Positions 16,666 to 25,588 of a stretch of DNA of 64,000 bases are shown one piece after another. The translations under genes and the position numbers were made by a program. The first letter of the stretch is position 1. Each line of letters begins with the position of its first letter. The stretch covers positions 1-64,000 of the forward strand of contig DATJOK010000069.1 of NCBI GenBank assembly GCA_035507155.1, given 5' to 3'. Below the pieces are notes generated by a model. That model was not told the origin of the DNA. It made no database searches and saw only the letters and a list, made by a program, of their open reading frames with translations. Source of the stretch: DASZHJ01 sp035507155 (GTDB lineage: Bacteria; Pseudomonadota; Alphaproteobacteria; ATCC43930; CGMCC-115725).

Positions 16666-17241
16666 ATGACGGCGGAAAACTCAGGCAGTCGCTCACCCGC
16701 ATCAGGGCCCGCGGATACACCGCGACCGAGCGCCGCGTTCAGTCCGACGCTGGTGGTGACGCCGAGTTTCATGGCGCAGAAACCGCCGCCGCCCCCCGAG
16801 GCGGCAGAGCCGAAACTGGAGAGCGCCGCCGAGCTGCTGGCTCGCCTGCGTCGATTGCACGCCGAGGGACGCGTCACCGTCGATCTCGACGTGAAGCGGC
16901 TCATGCACATCGACAGCCCCGTTGCCTTCGAGGCGGACAGCAACCAATGGATCTACGGGCTTTTGGCGCTGACTGCCCTCCTCTGGTACGTGTTCGGCTA
17001 CCGGGTCGGCCTGGGCGTCGCGGCAGCAAGCATCGTGCTTTATCTGTCCGTAGGCAAAATGATGCTGCGTCAGCGGATCGCAAAGCGGGTCCGCGGCCGG
17101 GCGATGGACGACGAGGCCCATTGGCGCAGACTGTGGGATTTCGGCGGCGTTACGTTGCGGCAAGTCACGGGCGGCGATTCGCGCTGCGTGGCGCCGGCGG
17201 GCAACTGGATGGAATTCGTGCGCCGGCTCAGCGCGCGCTGA
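16666..17241 (+). CDS. Hypothetical inner-membrane protein
   Basis: A 191-residue protein (ATG 16666); an internal ATG at 16771, after GAG, would give 156 residues beginning MAQKPPPPPEA. A Pro-rich leader is followed by an acidic/Leu helix (ESAAELLARLRRLHAEG), a VDLDVKRLMHIDSP stretch, two adjacent membrane helices (WIYGLLALTALLWYVFGY and VGLGVAAASIVLYLSVG), a basic helix, and a soluble C-terminus with RLWDFGGVTLR. I do not recognise the family. It is flanked by its own intergenic spaces and probably transcribed alone. Confidence 0.6.
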   Translation: MTAENSGSRSPASGPADTPRPSAAFSPTLVVTPSFMAQKPPPPPEAAEPKLESAAELLARLRRLHAEGRVTVDLDVKRLMHIDSPVAFEADSNQWIYGLLALTALLWYVFGYRVGLGVAAASIVLYLSVGKMMLRQRIAKRVRGRAMDDEAHWRRLWDFGGVTLRQVTGGDSRCVAPAGNWMEFVRRLSAR

Positions 17242-17387
17242 TTCCAGATCGTGGCGATTTCGCCACAATCGCTGCGATCTCGCGCGATTCGCACGATCGA
17301 CTCTACGATGTCACGCCATCACGGCACTGCCGGTCGTCCAGGTTTCTGTTATAAGGCGCCATTCACACTCAAACGGCGAGGACGCGC

Positions 17388-17945
17388 ATGATTCGCAAGA
17401 CTGCACTGTTCGTCCTGGCGGTGGGGGCGCCGCTCGTGCTCACCGCCTGTGGCGACACGACGGAAGATCGCGCGGTGAGCGGCGCCGGCATCGGCGCTGC
17501 GGGCGGCGCGGTGGTGGGGGCCGTCACCGGCATCGGCCCGGTTGGCGGCGCGCTGCTGGGTGCTGCCGTCGGCGGCGCCGCCGGCGCGCTCACGGATTCG
17601 AGCCAAGTCAATCTGGGCAAGCCGGCGTGGCGCAGCGGGTCGCCGAGCGCCTCGAACTCCTCCGCGGCACCACCGCCGCCCAGCGGCGGCACGCAGACCG
17701 CCAGCCTCGCGCCGCCGCAGCCGCAGCCGCAGCCGCAGCCAACGAACAACTACGATCCCACCACCGTGCGAAACATCCAGGCGGGGCTGCAGCGGCTGGG
17801 CTATGACCCGGGGCCGGCGGACGGCAATTTCGGTGCCCGCACCGATACCGCCATCCGTCGCTACCAACAGGACAATCACCTGCCGGTCGACGGCGTGCCG
17901 ACGGCGGCGCTCTGGGAGCAGATCCGCGCCAAGATCAACGGCTGA
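17388..17945 (+). CDS. Peptidoglycan-binding lipoprotein with glycine zipper
   Basis: A 185-residue lipoprotein: signal peptide with lipobox LTACGD (Cys at residue 21), a Gly/Ala-rich double glycine-zipper segment (residues about 30-70), a Ser/Pro-rich linker ending in a QPQPQPQPQP run, and a C-terminal peptidoglycan-binding domain of the PG_binding_1 type (VRNIQAGLQRLGYDPGPADG, FGARTDTAIRRYQQDN, VPTAALWEQI, residues about 125-183). It likely anchors between outer membrane and cell wall. Monocistronic as far as can be seen; upstream is a 146-base space. Confidence 0.87.
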   Translation: MIRKTALFVLAVGAPLVLTACGDTTEDRAVSGAGIGAAGGAVVGAVTGIGPVGGALLGAAVGGAAGALTDSSQVNLGKPAWRSGSPSASNSSAAPPPPSGGTQTASLAPPQPQPQPQPTNNYDPTTVRNIQAGLQRLGYDPGPADGNFGARTDTAIRRYQQDNHLPVDGVPTAALWEQIRAKING

Positions 17946-18047
17946 TCTCGGATTGCTTTGGTCGGCGGCGCGGCTCCCGTCGCGCCGCCGGCGTTTCGAG
18001 CGTCTGGCGGGGCCCGCCGCGGCCCTCTATCCTGGATCCGAAGGATT

Positions 18048-18959
18048 GTGGGGGCGGCGATCTCGACTTCTCCGGCGGCCGATCAGCGTGGTCATCATAT
18101 CGGTCGCGCCGTCTTCTACATGGTGCTCGCGATGACGTTGATCCCCTGCCTCAACGCGGGGGCCAAGTACCTCACTCCGCGCTATTCCGTCATCGAGATC
18201 ACCTGGGCCCGCTACGCCGGGCACTTCGTCTACATGGTGCTGTTCTTCATACCGAAGCGCGGGTGGCGGCTGTTCAGGACCACGCATCTCAGGGCGCAGA
18301 TGCTGCGCTCCACCTTGCTGCTGTCCTCGACCGCAATCTATGTCAGCGCGCTGCGCTATACCTCGCTGCCGATCGCCGCCAGCATCGGGTTCGTGGCGCC
18401 GTTCATCGTCATCGCGCTTTCGCCGGCGATCCTGCAGGAGAGAGTGGGGCTCCAGCGCTGGCTGGCAGCGGCGGTCGGCTTCAGCGGCGCACTGCTGATC
18501 CTGCGGCCGGGTTCCGACAGCGTGCCGCTGGCCTCCTTCCTCGTCCTGGGGAGCGCGCTCTGCAACGCGCTCTACCAATTGTTGACGCGGCGCCTCGCCG
18601 CACATGATCCGCCGGAGACCTCGATCACTTATATAGCAGTCGTCGGGTTTCTGCTGACCACGGTCCTGGTGCCCTTCGCCTGGCATACCCCGGAGAGCAT
18701 CGCTGATGGCGCGCTGCTGTTCAGCCTGGGGATGTTTGGCGGCTTTGGCCACTATTACATCGTGAAGGCGTTTCAGTGGGGCCCGGCTTCGGTCGTGGCG
18801 CCAATGAACTATTTGCAGCTTCTGGGTGCGGCGCTCTTCAGTTTCGCGGTGTTCGGCGAGATCCCGGCCGCGCTGAGCTGGGTCGGTGCCGCCGTCATCG
18901 TGGGAAGCGGCCTCTATATCCTCGCCGCGGAGCGCAAGGCGGCGCTCCGGCGCGGCTAG
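18048..18959 (+). CDS. EamA-family drug/metabolite exporter
   Basis: A polytopic membrane protein with two EamA repeats and about ten hydrophobic segments; repeat ends are visible at ALSPAILQERVGLQRW and FGEIPAALSWVGAAVIV. I start it at GTG 18048 (303 residues); the frame is open to a TTG at 17958, whose extra residues are Arg/Pro-rich and not membrane-like, and no start has a good ribosome site. DMT-superfamily proteins export amino acids, nucleosides or drugs; the substrate is unknown. The SDR gene follows within 45 bases. Confidence 0.82.
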   Translation: MGAAISTSPAADQRGHHIGRAVFYMVLAMTLIPCLNAGAKYLTPRYSVIEITWARYAGHFVYMVLFFIPKRGWRLFRTTHLRAQMLRSTLLLSSTAIYVSALRYTSLPIAASIGFVAPFIVIALSPAILQERVGLQRWLAAAVGFSGALLILRPGSDSVPLASFLVLGSALCNALYQLLTRRLAAHDPPETSITYIAVVGFLLTTVLVPFAWHTPESIADGALLFSLGMFGGFGHYYIVKAFQWGPASVVAPMNYLQLLGAALFSFAVFGEIPAALSWVGAAVIVGSGLYILAAERKAALRRG

Positions 18960-19003
18960 GCCGGGGAGGCTGGGGACCACTGGTCGGTCGTTCGGAGGCG
19001 GGC

Positions 19004-19849
19004 GTGCGGGGCAAGGTCTGCATCATCACCGGAGCGACGTCCGGCATCGGCCTTGCCGCGGCATCGGCGCTCGCGGCCCAGGGCGCCGAACTGGTCCTCG
19101 TCGGCCGCGATCGCGCCCGCGGTGAGGCTGCCCTCAAGCAGCTTCGCGCGGGGGCGCCGGCCCTGCGAGCCACGCTCCACTATGCTGACCTCTCCCGTCT
19201 TGGCGAGGTGCGCCGGCTGGCCGCGGAACTCCTCGCCGCCTATCCCCGCATGGATGTCCTCGTCAACAATGCCGGCGCCCTGTTCCCGCGCCGCGAGGTG
19301 ACGGCGGAAGGGCTCGAGCGCACCTTTGCCCTCAATCACATGGCCTATTTCCTGCTGACCAATCTGTTGCAGGAGCGGCTGGTCGCCTCGGCGCCGGCCC
19401 GTATCATCAACGTGGCGTCCCGCGCCCATGAGGAGGCGATGCTCGATTTCGGCGACCTCAACCTGGAGCGCGACTATACCGCCTGGACCGCCTACCGGCG
19501 CTCCAAGCTCGCCAATATCCTTTTCACGCGCGAGCTGGCGCGTCGGCTCCAGGGCACCGGTGTCACCGCCAACAGTCTGCATCCCGGCTTCGTCGCCAGC
19601 CGCTTCGGCGACAACTCCGATGGCCTCTACCGCTTCGGCATGGGTATCGCCAAGCGCATGTTCGCCGTGCGGCCGGAAGCGGGAGCCGAAACGATCGTCT
19701 ATCTGGCAAGCGCGACGGATGTCGCCGGAGAGAGCGGCAGCTACTTCGACCGCTCGAGGCCGGTCCAACCCTCGGCGGCTGCGCAGGACGATGCGGCGGC
19801 TCGGCGGCTCTGGGATCTCAGCACCGAGATCGCGCGCACCCGGACCTGA
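19004..19849 (+). CDS. Short-chain dehydrogenase/reductase, retinol-dehydrogenase-like
   Basis: GTG 19004 with GGAGG upstream gives 281 residues beginning VRGKVCIITG. Classical SDR features: TGATSGIG cofactor loop, NNAGA, catalytic Ser in INVASRAHEE, and YRRSK for the Tyr-Lys pair. The extended substrate region with NSLHPGFVASRFG and the overall length resemble retinol dehydrogenase/WWOX-like SDRs that act on lipophilic alcohols or ketones; Arg after the Gly-rich loop (VGRDRARG) suggests NADP(H). Probably co-transcribed with the upstream exporter; convergent with the methyltransferase-like gene. Confidence 0.85.
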   Translation: MRGKVCIITGATSGIGLAAASALAAQGAELVLVGRDRARGEAALKQLRAGAPALRATLHYADLSRLGEVRRLAAELLAAYPRMDVLVNNAGALFPRREVTAEGLERTFALNHMAYFLLTNLLQERLVASAPARIINVASRAHEEAMLDFGDLNLERDYTAWTAYRRSKLANILFTRELARRLQGTGVTANSLHPGFVASRFGDNSDGLYRFGMGIAKRMFAVRPEAGAETIVYLASATDVAGESGSYFDRSRPVQPSAAAQDDAAARRLWDLSTEIARTRT

Positions 19850-19853
19850 GGGC

Positions 19854-20426
19854 TCAAAGCAGGCCGGGGATCAGCGCCGGCACCTCGGCGCGATAGCGCG
19901 CGTACTGCTCCGGGAGAGCGTCGCTGAGCCAGCTCTCCTCGATGCGGAGCTTGCGCCAGAACGATACCGTCACCAGCATCAGGGCGAGCAATCCGCGCCA
20001 CTCGTCCTGCGCCACCGCGGTTCCGGCGATCGCCAGCAGCAGGCCGGTATAGATGGGATGGCGCACCCAGCTATAGGGGCCGGTGCGGATCAGCTGATGA
20101 CCCTCCTTGAGAGTGACGTTGGCGCTCCAGTAGCCGGCGAGATGCCACCGCGCCCAGATCGCAAAGGCAATGCCGGCGGCGACGAGCCCCACCCCCAGCA
20201 GGTATTGCGGCGGCGACCGCGGGAGCATCGGAGCACTGAGCCAGTCAGGCACGGCGCGCGGCGTCGAGAGCAGGTAAACGCCAAGGAGAAGCGGCGCGAG
20301 ATAGCTGAGGCGTGAGCGCAGCGTCTCGCGCCGTCGCGTCGCCTTGGTTCCGAACGAGGCAACGATCCAATAGGCAAGCCAGCCCAGCCACATCGCGGGA
20401 ATAGGGGCGAGGTAAAAGGGGTGCAT
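19854..20426 (-). CDS. Isoprenylcysteine carboxyl methyltransferase-like membrane protein
   Basis: A 190-residue protein from ATG 20426 behind GAGGGG. Five or so membrane segments, and the ICMT/PEMT signature RTGPYSWVRHPIYTGLLLAI near residues 125-145, followed by EESWLSDALPEQYARYRAEV. The family methylates prenylcysteine, phospholipid or small-molecule carboxyl/amine groups with S-adenosylmethionine at the membrane. The acceptor in bacteria is generally unknown. It sits 14 bases downstream of the ABC exporter gene and is likely its operon partner. Confidence 0.82.
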   Translation of the reverse strand: MHPFYLAPIPAMWLGWLAYWIVASFGTKATRRRETLRSRLSYLAPLLLGVYLLSTPRAVPDWLSAPMLPRSPPQYLLGVGLVAAGIAFAIWARWHLAGYWSANVTLKEGHQLIRTGPYSWVRHPIYTGLLLAIAGTAVAQDEWRGLLALMLVTVSFWRKLRIEESWLSDALPEQYARYRAEVPALIPGLL

Positions 20427-20440
20427 CGCCCCTCGGCCAG

Positions 20441-22309
20441 CTATTGCGCCGCCGACGCGGCATCGAGCTCGCTGGGCTCCTCGGGCACGAAGCCGCCGGA
20501 CTGCCGGTGCCAGAGCCCGGCATAGGCGCCGCCGGCGGCGAGAAGCTCCGCATGGGTTCCTTCCTCGATCACTCGGCCATGGTCGAGCACCACGAGACGG
20601 TCCATGCGCGCGATGGTGGAGAGGCGGTGAGCGATGGCGATCACGGTGCGGCCGCGCATCAGCCCGTCGAGCTGCTCCTGGATCGCCGCCTCGACCTCGG
20701 AATCGAGCGCCGAAGTCGCCTCGTCCAGGACCAGGATCGGCGCGTCCTTCAGGATCACGCGGGCGAGCGCGATGCGCTGGCGCTGGCCGCCCGACAGCTT
20801 CACGCCGCGCTCGCCTACATGGGCGTCGAAGCCGCGCCGGCCCTGCCAGTCCTCCAGCGTCTCGATGAAGTCGAGGGCGTGCGCCCGCGCCGCCGCGTCG
20901 CGCACCTCCGCATCGCTGGCGCCGGGGCGGCCGTAGGCGATGTTGTCGCGGATCGAGCGATGCAGGAGCGAGGTGTCCTGGGTCACCATGGCGATATGCG
21001 CCCGGAGGCTTTCCTGGGTCACCCCGGCGATGTCCTGGCCGTCGATCAGGATGCGGCCGCCCTCGGTCTCGTAGAAGCGCAGCAGCAGATTGACCAGCGT
21101 CGATTTCCCGGCGCCGGAGCGGCCGACCAGGCCGACGCGCTCGCCCGGCGCGATCGCAAGATCGATGCCGTGCAGCACGCCACGCGCGGTGCCGTAACCG
21201 AAGCGCACCTTCTCGAAGCGCACCGCCCCGCGCCCGACCTGGAGCATCCTGGCGTCGGGGCGGTCCGGCATCTGGCGCGGCACGGCGATCGAGCGCATGC
21301 CGTCCTGGACGGTGCCGACATTCTCGAAGATCGCCGTCACGTTCTGCGCCACCCAGCCGGCGATGTTGGAGATCTGCCAGGTGAGCGGCAATGCCATGGC
21401 GACGGCGCCGACGGAGATATGACCCGCGCTCCAGAGCCAGATCGCCATCACGCCGGTACTCACGACCATCACCGCATTGAGGAAGGTGAGGGTGAAGCCA
21501 AAGACGGTGATCAGCCGAAGCTGATGGCGGAATTTCTGCGTATGCTCGTCGACCGAGCTGCGCACGAAGGCATCCTCGTCGCTGGGGCGCGCGAAGAGCT
21601 TCACCGTGAGGATGTTGGTGTAGCTGTCGACCACGCGTCCGGTCAGCGCGGAGCGCGCCTCTGATATGCGCTGCGAGCGGTCCCGCATCCGCGGTACGAA
21701 GCCGTAGAGCAGCAGCGCATAGGCGAGGAACCACACCAGCATCGGGATCGCCAGGCGGGCGTCGTTGGACGCCATGAGCACGACGGCGCTGCCGCCGTAG
21801 ACCAGGATGTACCAGACCGCGTTGGTGCCGGAGACCACGCTCTCGCGGAGTGACGGCCCGGTCTGCATCACGCGGTTGGCGATGCGGCCGGCGAAGTCGT
21901 TCTGGAAATAGGTCCAGCTCTGTCGCACCACGTGCCAGTGGCTCTGCCAGCGGATGAGGTTGGTGAGGCCGGGCGCGATCGCCTGGTTGGTGATCATCGC
22001 CTGCATCAGCAGGGCGATCGGCCGGATCACCAGCAGGACCGCGGCCATGCCGAGGAGATCGAGTGTGGCGTCGCGCAGGAGATTTGCCGGCGTGCGACTG
22101 GAGACCAGCGTCACGACCCGGCCGATGAAGTAGGGAATGGTGGTGTCCAGCAGCGCTACCACGAAGCCGGCGACGAAGAGCGCCACCACGAGCCTGCTTG
22201 CCTGGCGCGCGTAGTGCCAGTAGAAGGCCGCAAGCCCGGTCGGCGGCGGCGCGTCGGGCGGCAGCGCCGTGGGCTCCAGCAGGCGCTCGAAAAACTCAAA
22301 CAGCGACAT
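20441..22309 (-). CDS. ABC exporter, fused membrane and ATPase domains
   Basis: A 622-residue half-transporter from ATG 22309 (GGGGAAA upstream); the frame extends to 22441 but without coding character. The N-terminal ABC transmembrane domain (residues about 35-330, six helices) precedes an ATPase domain with Walker A GRSGAGKST, Q-loop VTQDTSLLH, signature LSGGQRQRIALAR, Walker B ILVLDEATSALD and switch His in AIAHRLST. It should homodimerise and export a lipid, drug or peptide, resembling MsbA/lipid A-type exporters. The methyltransferase-like protein downstream may modify or relate to the cargo (inference). Confidence 0.9.
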   Translation of the reverse strand: MSLFEFFERLLEPTALPPDAPPPTGLAAFYWHYARQASRLVVALFVAGFVVALLDTTIPYFIGRVVTLVSSRTPANLLRDATLDLLGMAAVLLVIRPIALLMQAMITNQAIAPGLTNLIRWQSHWHVVRQSWTYFQNDFAGRIANRVMQTGPSLRESVVSGTNAVWYILVYGGSAVVLMASNDARLAIPMLVWFLAYALLLYGFVPRMRDRSQRISEARSALTGRVVDSYTNILTVKLFARPSDEDAFVRSSVDEHTQKFRHQLRLITVFGFTLTFLNAVMVVSTGVMAIWLWSAGHISVGAVAMALPLTWQISNIAGWVAQNVTAIFENVGTVQDGMRSIAVPRQMPDRPDARMLQVGRGAVRFEKVRFGYGTARGVLHGIDLAIAPGERVGLVGRSGAGKSTLVNLLLRFYETEGGRILIDGQDIAGVTQESLRAHIAMVTQDTSLLHRSIRDNIAYGRPGASDAEVRDAAARAHALDFIETLEDWQGRRGFDAHVGERGVKLSGGQRQRIALARVILKDAPILVLDEATSALDSEVEAAIQEQLDGLMRGRTVIAIAHRLSTIARMDRLVVLDHGRVIEEGTHAELLAAGGAYAGLWHRQSGGFVPEEPSELDAASAAQ

Positions 22310-22581
22310 CGTCGTTTCCCCAAGTCCGGTCCGGTCGGCAGCCGTGCCTCCGACACCGGGCGACCGGGCGGTAGCGTCATAGCGCTGGAGGGGCTGACAG
22401 GGGCGGGTTCCTGCACCGACCTGGCGCCCGCACCCTAGCACAGATGGCGGGTGCTCGGCTGAAGGATTCCATCCTCGTGGTTGACGGTCGGTGAATCCGG
22501 GGTGACGGCTCCCGCCGACGTCATTTGCAACGGCGACTCGACCGGCTAGGCTCGCGCAGCGATTGCGAGGGAGGCGAAGTC

Positions 22582-23277
22582 ATGACGATCACGCTCTTTG
22601 ACCTGGCCGGCGCCGAGCCGGACCGGCGGTTCAGCCCCTACTGTTGGCGCACGCGGCTGGCGCTGGCGCACAAGCGCCTTCCCGTCGAGACCTTGCCCTG
22701 GCGCTTTACGGAGAAGGAGCGGATCGCCCCCTCCGGCCAGGGGCGTGTTCCCGTCATCATCGACGCCGACAAATGGATCGCCGACTCGTGGGCGATCGCC
22801 AATTATCTCGAGGATACCTATCCCGATCGCGCGTCGTTGTTCGGCGGCGAAGGCGGCCGCGCACTCGCGCGGTTCTTCAACAGCTGGGTGGACGCGGTAC
22901 TGCAACCGATCGCAGTACGTCTGGTCGTGCTCGACATCTGGCAGCACGTGGACGAGCGCGATAAAGCCTATTTCCGCAAGAGCCGCGAGGAGCGCTTCGG
23001 CATGCCGCTGGAGCAGGTGCAGGCGGATCGCGATCAGCGCGTCAAGGAGCTGTGGCAGGCGCTCACGCCGGCGCGGATGACGCTTGAGCGGCAGAAGTTC
23101 CTCGGCGGCGACACGCCGCTCTATCCCGACTACATTCTCGCCGGGATGTTCCTGTGGACGCGGGGGGTCAGCGAATTCCCGCTGCTGGAGTCCGGCGATC
23201 CCATCGCTGCCTGGCGCGAACGGATGCTCGATCTCTACGGCGGCCTCGCCCGCCGTGCGAAGGCCTACGCGGTCTGA
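22582..23277 (+). CDS. Glutathione S-transferase family protein
   Basis: A 231-residue protein from ATG 22582 with GGGAGGCG upstream. The N-terminal thioredoxin fold carries SPYCWRTRLAL (Cys at the usual active-site position), VPVIIDADKWIADSWAIANYLEDTYP with the cis-Pro and the Asp-Ser glutathione-binding pair, followed by an all-helical C-terminal domain. The family conjugates or reduces substrates with glutathione; this group resembles beta-etherase-like or uncharacterised GSTs. A strong hairpin follows the stop. Confidence 0.85.
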   Translation: MTITLFDLAGAEPDRRFSPYCWRTRLALAHKRLPVETLPWRFTEKERIAPSGQGRVPVIIDADKWIADSWAIANYLEDTYPDRASLFGGEGGRALARFFNSWVDAVLQPIAVRLVVLDIWQHVDERDKAYFRKSREERFGMPLEQVQADRDQRVKELWQALTPARMTLERQKFLGGDTPLYPDYILAGMFLWTRGVSEFPLLESGDPIAAWRERMLDLYGGLARRAKAYAV

Positions 23278-23288
23278 CGTCTCGATGT

Positions 23289-23324
23289 CGAAAGCGGGCC
23301 GGCCGCGTGGCCGGCCCGCTTTCG
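23289..23324. terminator. Perfect long-stem terminator-type hairpin
   Basis: A 16-base perfect stem (CGAAAGCGGGCCGGCC pairing with GGCCGGCCCGCTTTCG) around loop GCGT. It sits between the convergent gst gene and the small membrane ORF, 11 bases from each, so it can end transcription from both sides; A and T runs at the stem base give a short T-tract on either strand. Confidence 0.75.
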
Positions 23325-23334
23325 CACCGGACTG

Positions 23335-23454
23335 CTACTGAAACAGCTTCAAGGCGTTGATGGCGGTCTCGATGACACCCCACGCAAGCGGGATGCCGAC
23401 AAAGCCCCAGGCGAGCACGAGCTTGAGGCCGTTATTGGATGCGCTGTTGGACAT
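23335..23454 (-). CDS. Small membrane partner of the OxlT-type transporter (39 aa)
   Basis: A short ORF easy to miss: ATG 23454 with GAGG eight bases upstream, encoding MSNSASNNGLKLVLAWGFVG then IPLAWGVIETAINALKLFQ and stop. It has one hydrophobic helix (about residues 11-30). It begins 18 bases after the stop of the OxlT-type MFS gene on the same strand and ends at a strong terminator, so it is the last gene of that operon. Small single-helix proteins in this position are known next to OFA-family MFS genes and annotated as small subunits (established by gene neighbourhood; I have not compared sequences). Confidence 0.7.
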   Translation of the reverse strand: MSNSASNNGLKLVLAWGFVGIPLAWGVIETAINALKLFQ

Positions 23455-23472
23455 GTGCGTGCCTCGACTTCG

Positions 23473-24858
23473 TTAGAGCGCCGCCTCGGCGGCTTCCTCG
23501 GCGATTTCCTCGCTGCTCATGTGGTGCTTCTCATGCACTGCCTGGATGAAGTAGTTGCAGATGAAGCCGATCGCCAGCAACACCGCCATCACGTACATGG
23601 TGATGTTGTAGGCCTGCGCCTTGGCGACCCCGTGGTCGAGGTTGTACTGGCGGATGTAGTTGACCAGCACGGGTCCGAAAATGCCGGCCATCGACCAGGC
23701 GGTGATCAGCATTCCGTGGATGGCGCCGACATAGCGGGTGCCGAACATGTCCCGCAGATAAGCCGGCACGGTGGCAAAGCCGCCGCCATACATGCTGATG
23801 ATGACCAGGAAGCACAGCACGAACAGCGTCACGCTGCCGGCCGCGCCGGTCTGCGGCACCATGGCATAGAGCAGGATGCCGAGAGCGAAGAACACGAAGT
23901 AGGTGTTCTTCCGTCCGATCAGGTCCGAGGTCGAGGCCCAGAAGAATCGGCCCGCCATGTTGAAGAGGCTCATCAGCCCGACAAAGCCTGCGGCGGCGAC
24001 CGGCGTCACGCGGCCGGGGAACATCTCCTGACTCATCGCCGAGGCCTGGCCCAGCACGCCGATGCCGGCGGTGACGTTGAGGCAGAGCACCCACCAGATC
24101 AGCCAGAACTGCGGCGTCTTCAGCGCCTGATAGACGTAGACGTTCTGGGTGGTGATCAGCTTCTTCGGCTGCGCCGGTGCCACATAGCCCTCCGGCTTCC
24201 AGCCGGGTGCCGGCACGCGCACGATGGTGGAGCCGACGAGCATGAAGATCGTGTAGATGATCCCCATCACGACGAAGGCTCCGGCGACGCCGATATGGGT
24301 CGGCGACGCGAACTTGGACATCAGCCAGACCGAGAGCGGCGAGGCGATGAAGGCGCCGCCGCCGAAGCCCATGATCGCCATTCCCGTCGCCATGCCGGGT
24401 CGGTCGGGGAACCATTTGATCAGCGTCGAGACCGGCGAGATGTAGCCGATGCCGAGGCCAACGCCGCCGAGCACGCCGTACCCGAGATAGACGATCCATA
24501 TGTTGTGCACCCAGACGCCGAGGGCGGACACGACGAAGCCGCCACCCCAGCACAGCGCTGCGGCAAACATCGCCTTGCGCGGGCCACCTTCCTCCACCCA
24601 TCGGCCGAGCACTGCGGCGGAAGCGCCAAGGACGAAAATCGCGATGCTGAAGATCCAGCCGAGCTCGGTCAGCTTCCAGTCATCTGGCGTCGATTGCGTG
24701 ATGCCGAGGAGTTTGGTCATCGGCAGGTTGAACACGCTGAAGGCGTAGACCTGCCCGATGCACAGATGAACGCAGAGCGCCGCCGGCGGGATCAGCCAGC
24801 GGCTGTAGCCCGGTGGTGCCACCGTGTGCTGTCTGTCGAGAAATGAAAAGAGCGCCAT
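23473..24858 (-). CDS. MFS transporter of the oxalate/formate antiporter (OxlT) family
   Basis: A 461-residue protein with twelve hydrophobic segments. OFA-family traits: N-terminal WLIPPAALCVHLCIGQVYAFSVF, the DWKLTELGWIFSIAIF segment, a central loop with GWKPEGY, and the second-half MFS motif FFWASTSDLIGRKNTY. OxlT-type carriers exchange oxalate for formate or move other monocarboxylates. Downstream is a 39-residue membrane ORF in the same operon; upstream on the same strand are acyl-CoA genes, among them a family III CoA-transferase of the formyl-CoA/oxalate type, which fits an organic-acid role. The actual substrate is not certain. Confidence 0.87.
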   Translation of the reverse strand: MALFSFLDRQHTVAPPGYSRWLIPPAALCVHLCIGQVYAFSVFNLPMTKLLGITQSTPDDWKLTELGWIFSIAIFVLGASAAVLGRWVEEGGPRKAMFAAALCWGGGFVVSALGVWVHNIWIVYLGYGVLGGVGLGIGYISPVSTLIKWFPDRPGMATGMAIMGFGGGAFIASPLSVWLMSKFASPTHIGVAGAFVVMGIIYTIFMLVGSTIVRVPAPGWKPEGYVAPAQPKKLITTQNVYVYQALKTPQFWLIWWVLCLNVTAGIGVLGQASAMSQEMFPGRVTPVAAAGFVGLMSLFNMAGRFFWASTSDLIGRKNTYFVFFALGILLYAMVPQTGAAGSVTLFVLCFLVIISMYGGGFATVPAYLRDMFGTRYVGAIHGMLITAWSMAGIFGPVLVNYIRQYNLDHGVAKAQAYNITMYVMAVLLAIGFICNYFIQAVHEKHHMSSEEIAEEAAEAAL

Positions 24859-25132
24859 CTATCCCGCCTCCCTTGTTCCAGCCTTTGCTCGGAATTCAGC
24901 GCCCCGCCGATTCCGTTTATCCGTTGCGCAGATCCGCGAAACGGCATCCTAATCTCGGTGTGGTTAACACCAAATGAACGTGAAATTCGCGATCCGCACA
25001 GCAATTGAGGCACAAAAGGGGCGGAACTTCAATTCTCGATACGGTCTCCGCGCGTGATTCGGCGCCAAGATCGGAGTCGGGCGGCGTGGGAAAATGCCCA
25101 TCAGCCGCGGGAAATCAGGACGCGACTCAGCG

Positions 25133-25579
25133 TCAGGAGGGAAGCCGCGCCTCGAGCCATTGCCTGAGCTGCGGCGTCAGCGGCTTCGCCTTCCGCGTGG
25201 CGTCGTCCATCAGCACCATCACGGACTCGGCCGTGGCGGCACAGAGGTCGCCCTTGAAGATGCCCTGACCGACTCGGAAGGAGCTGCGACCGATCGACAG
25301 CACGCGCGTGCCGATGTCGACTTGGCCGGGGTAGAAGAGCTCGGCGCGGAAATCGATCTCGAGCCGCACCACGACGAAATTGGCGCCGGGGCCCGCGAGC
25401 TGCAGCTTCTCGTCGTAGAGGAAGCTGACCCGGCCGGTCTCGCAGAAGGTGGCGAAGACCGCGTTGTTGACGTGGCCCTGGCGGTCGGTATCGCCGTAGC
25501 GCAGCTTGTCGTGCGTCCAGATCGAGTAGGAGTCGCGCTCCGTCGCCGGCGGCTGGGTCTTCTCGGCTCTGTCGCTCAT
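25133..25579 (-). CDS. Acyl-CoA thioesterase (4HBT/YbgC-like)
   Basis: A 148-residue hotdog-fold protein. The motif RYGDTDRQGHVNNAVFATFCE has the Asp-x-x-x-x-His-x-N pattern of 4-hydroxybenzoyl-CoA/YbgC thioesterases; Asp30 region is the likely catalytic acid. It is the last gene of a leftward operon: CoA-transferase alpha, beta, CaiB-type transferase, this gene (9 bases apart), so it probably releases the free acid from a CoA ester made by those enzymes. Confidence 0.84.
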   Translation of the reverse strand: MSDRAEKTQPPATERDSYSIWTHDKLRYGDTDRQGHVNNAVFATFCETGRVSFLYDEKLQLAGPGANFVVVRLEIDFRAELFYPGQVDIGTRVLSIGRSSFRVGQGIFKGDLCAATAESVMVLMDDATRKAKPLTPQLRQWLEARLPS

Positions 25580-25588
25580 CGGGCTCTG

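Noticed and set aside
17251..17266. GTGGCGA-TT-TCGCCAC inverted repeat before the peptidoglycan-binding lipoprotein
   Set aside because: Only 7 bases with a 2-base loop and no T-run; too weak to call a terminator.
20444..21664. Long right-strand frame of about 400 codons opposite the ABC exporter
   Set aside because: It is antisense to a gene with full ABC motifs; composition is the mirror of a high-GC coding strand and no domain is seen.
23455..24846. Long right-strand frame opposite the OxlT-type gene
   Set aside because: His/Asp/Glu-rich shadow of a membrane protein gene; no domain, and the other strand has a clear 12-helix protein.
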